Shown here: in pieces, positions 61,401 to 64,000 of the stretch
Position numbering within the stretch: position 1 is the stretch's first letter
How the letters are laid out: every line of letters begins with the position of its first letter
Assembly (NCBI GenBank): GCA_027382625.1
Contig: JAJKFJ010022279.1
Span: 1 to 64,000 of the forward strand
Length of the DNA stretch: 64,000 bases
Reading direction: 5' to 3'
Origin: Tetmemena sp. SeJ-2015
Lineage: Eukaryota; Ciliophora; Spirotrichea; Sporadotrichida; Oxytrichidae
Made by a program: the position numbers and the translations under genes
The notes under the pieces: generated by a model
Databases searched by the model: none
Seen by the model: only the letters and a program-made list of their open reading frames with translations
Told to the model about the DNA's origin: nothing

Positions 61401-64000
61401 GAATCCCTCATAAATGAAACAAAAACTTCAGATATGTCAATATTTACAATTTTAGAGCCTATTTCTTTTCAAAAAGAACCTTGAAAAGCTCACTCTCCTC
61501 ATCTAGCAATGAGTTTTTAACCTCCTGGCTAACTCTTGAATCATTCAGCACGATGTCCCTGAACTTAACTCTATCCTCCACTCTCGTTTCCTATTTCAAA
61601 TCATAAAATTAATTGATGTATTTCTAATAGTGTGACTTTAGCAACTTTTAAATTGCTCTCTGCAGTGTTGAGTTGCAAAGGAAGTGAGCAGGCAAGTCTC
61701 TTAGGTTTACTCTGTTTTCACTTTCCAAGATGCTTTGCAGGATCTGAGTCTAGCTACTCTAATCCGCGTATATTAAAAATAAGTAGTGCCACTCCTCTAA
61801 GCTGCTCAGAGAAAGCTGAGTAATGAGATGGCTTTCAATTGAACCGTTTGAAAGTGTTCCTGTCAAGGATGGAAGTCTAGAGTGTCTTTTGAGCACATCA
61901 CTTATTCTGCCAAACTTAACTAAGCTTGCTCTATTTCCATCATCGCTTGCTCTTTGCTTGTGGATTTTAACTGCATCTTTTAGGAAGTTAAGAGAATCAT
62001 AAAGAGAGCCACTCTGAGATAAAAGAATCTTAGACTGGTCATTAGGAATCAATACCATGTAAGGTGAGTCTATCTTTTCCTAAATCATATAGAGATCATA
62101 CCTATCACCAGGTGAATCAAACTTTAAGAATTGTTTATCATCATCCATGATTATCACTTAGAAACTGTTCATCAGAGTTTTGATATGGACTCTGTTCAGA
62201 TGCTGAGATTTGTTGAATAGGTCTATTACACACACTTTCAAGGGCATTTAATTGATTTCGTATATAGAATCCCTCACTTGTTTGAGTAGCTTCGCATTAG
62301 GTATTGAGATAGGATTAGAGCCATAGTTCTTAAGTTTGAGAAGCTGTGTGCTTAAGTGTTGTTCAGAGGCTGAATATTTTGAGATTAAGTCGAATATGTG
62401 AGTATCCTCTGAGTGCTGAAGTAAGTTTGTGAGTGAGGCTAGAATAGACTAACTTTGACTGCTTTAACTCTAAGAAAGCAAATAGAAGTTAGAGTAATTC
62501 ACGAGACTCAAGTCTTTCAGTTTAAGAGCTCTTAAAAGCTAGCTCAAGAGTATCAGATAAGTTATCTGAGATGGGTTCAAAGTATCCACTCTTATATCAA
62601 CTTGAATAGCCTATAGCACGAACTGCTGAGCAGATTTATTTAGGAAAGACACTCTATTGAACTTAAAGAAATTCTAGATCTTCTCCTTCTTTAGGCTAAT
62701 TTGCGTAGAGATGAATTGCAACCATCCTTCCTCAAGCAATTGATCTTCGCTTATCCTTGAGGCGTACTAATCACTAGAGTATTTTGAAAGAATCCTCTAT
62801 CTAATGATAGAATATTGCTTTCTAAAACTGGTGCTGAGATAGCTCAAGTATGCTTTAAAGAACCCTTTCTCTTTATCGTCTAGAATTGATTGAGAAGCTT
62901 GAGCAGTTAGTTGCTCATAAGAGTATTTGAGTATTTACTTGAGACTTGAGATGTTCTCATTTCTATCTTTCCTCTTCCCTAGTCCTTCAATAATTTAACT
63001 GTCCTGCTCTTGTAGCTCAACTGCTTTTCTTTCTTGGTAAGTTATATATGGAGCTATATCAAGCTTTCATCTGAGTGTCTAGGTTATCAAAGCTCTTCTT
63101 ATCGTGAATTTAAGCTATCTCACTCTCAGGTTCATCTGCGTAGTAAACCTTAAGTTGTAGACACCTATTCTTTAGAGCTCTTGAGACATCTTTGCCTTGG
63201 TCGACACTTGTATGATGAGAGACCACGAAGATGCTTCTGAAGTTCTTATGAGCTTTTACTAGTCTAATTTGATCACCCTCTACCAAACCCTGCTCATTGA
63301 TAGTCAAAAACTGATTACCTTCTTCAAGGAGGGGATTCAGTCTGTCTAGTATTCATAAAATAATTGAAGGGTTGCAGAGATTAGCGTTCTCAAAGACCAC
63401 CCACTCTCCTTGCTCTATGGCTCTTAGTAGAATAGAATCGACCCATTCGAATCTGCTAGCTGCTTTCTTCAACTGCTTGACAAGATGATGGAATTTATGG
63501 AGTAGAGAGGGCTCTTGCAAGACTTAGTGAGTGTTTATGAAGTTTTAAAGTAAGCTGACTTGCTCCTTCTCTTTCTTTGCACTCTAAAGTTAGTGTTGTA
63601 GATCTAGGATTTCATGCTTAAGCTCAGATTAAAATAGTTTCAAAGATTGGTAGTTGGAGTAAATATGATGCTCGAGGAATCTGTTGAGGTTGTTTTGGGA
63701 GGTTTGCTCAAAGCATCCTAAGAGCTGAGAGGTGTCAGATTTCTCGTTTAGAAGTAACCGATTGAGTGAATAGCCTGCAAGAACTGAGAGAGTTTGAAGG
63801 TTTTGAATGAACCTCTAGGGGTTATTAGTCTGAATGAGTATTGGGATGTCAGTGTTCAAGCAGTCAATATAAGCATGAAATACAAATAAGTATCAGTCAA
63901 CCAAGTATTAGAGAGACAGAGAATCAATAATAAGTAATTAATTTCTTTATTAGGAGCTAATATATTATGAATGAGGACCTTTAAGGTTGAGTATATCTTG
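58458..64000 (-). CDS. MDN1: Midasin (Rea1/Mdn1) C-terminal part, runs off right edge
   Basis: Giant dynein-like AAA ATPase that remodels pre-60S ribosomes in the nucleus. Visible from 5' to 3': part of the AAA ring (TINEQGLVEGDQIRLVKAHK, then NFRSIFVVSHHTSVDQGKDV and SRALKNRCLQLKVYY at 63300-63110), a long alpha-helical linker (about 63000-61450), a very acidic Glu/Asp-rich region (about 61400-59700; its antisense shows misleading Leu/Ser-rich frames), and the C-terminal VWA domain with the MIDAS motif IAIDDSLSM and a second VIVLSDGRF strand. The end (LVPYLRDFPFEYYCIVRDI, QLPQALGSILVQWFS) matches midasin and stops at TGA 58458-58460. A 31-bp pointer-flanked insertion lies in the VWA domain. 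The 5' two-thirds of the gene lies outside the window. Confidence 0.93.
58711..58741 (-). other. IES, 31 bp, pointer TGGATTC
   Basis: GAATCCA (TGGATTC on the coding strand) occurs at 58711-58717 and 58742-58748. Deleting 31 bp joins FVILDS to ANIFTGTAA in frame inside the midasin VWA domain. Uncorrected, the frame runs into TGA before the conserved C-terminus. With a 7-bp perfect repeat and no GT-AG ends, this is the clearest example in the window. Confidence 0.88.

Overview
This window looks like germline (micronuclear) DNA of a spirotrich ciliate, probably hypotrich/stichotrich-like. The evidence is as follows. (1) Long reading frames open only if TAA and TAG are read as glutamine and TGA is the only stop; conserved proteins such as calcineurin, katanin, DYRK kinase, midasin and cyclic-nucleotide phosphodiesterase (PDE) are recovered that way on both strands. 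(2) Ordinary GT-AG introns of about 20 to 937 nt are present. (3) Many conserved exons are also cut by short AT-rich segments that lack GT-AG ends but are flanked by direct repeats of 1-7 bp. Deleting one repeat plus the segment restores both reading frame and family consensus, as expected of internal eliminated sequences (IESs) with pointers. (4) A 17-base C4A4 tract (3872-3888) matches hypotrich telomeric repeats. (5) About 23 genes lie on one 64-kb molecule, unlike the gene-sized somatic chromosomes of these ciliates. The species cannot be named from the sequence.

Layout. 1-2445 (+): AGC kinase remnant with a damaged frame. 2804-3870 (-): Gln/Asn-rich protein. 3872-3888: C4A4 tract. About 3890-8590: homopolymer-inflated block with no stable frame, probably uncorrected or misjoined sequence. 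8590-12013 (-): long coiled-coil protein. 12167-14714 and 15041-17248 (+): two tandem PDEase_I genes. 17554-20352 (+): probable helical-repeat protein. 20477-23700 (+): coiled-coil protein with a basic tail. 23927-26123 (-): TraB-family protein with a likely mitochondrial presequence. 26524-28554 (-): katanin p60. 29034-29716 (-): small coiled-coil protein. 30254-33708 (+): disordered protein. 33767-35768 (-): RGG/QN-rich protein. 36103-37842 (-): unknown. 37963-38617 (+): AP-3 sigma. 38691-41732 (-): Asn/Gln-rich coiled coil. 42068-44252 (+): calcineurin A. 44974-47112 (-): KDM5-type JmjC/C5HC2 demethylase lacking its 5' half. 47365-48797 (+): mucin-like type I membrane protein. 49277-50907 (+): CAMK-like kinase. 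51210-56086 (+): DYRK kinase with a 937-nt intron. 56192-58354 (-): multi-pass membrane protein. 58458-64000 (-): midasin, running off the right edge.

The genes are not an operon. They are independent units in mixed orientation, with spacers as short as 73 bp. Themes recur (cyclic-nucleotide and Ca2+/calmodulin signalling, kinases, microtubule and coiled-coil proteins, vesicle coat, chromatin, ribosome biogenesis), but nothing shows that neighbours act together. The most informative content is the set of pointer-flanked insertions inside recognisable genes, the C4A4 tract beside the anomalous block, the demethylase missing its iron-binding half, and a GC-rich structured island inside the DYRK intron. 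Gaps over about 300 bp not listed as features (26124-26523, 28555-29033, 29717-30253, 35769-36102, 41733-42067, 50908-51209) are AT-rich, and I see nothing else in them.
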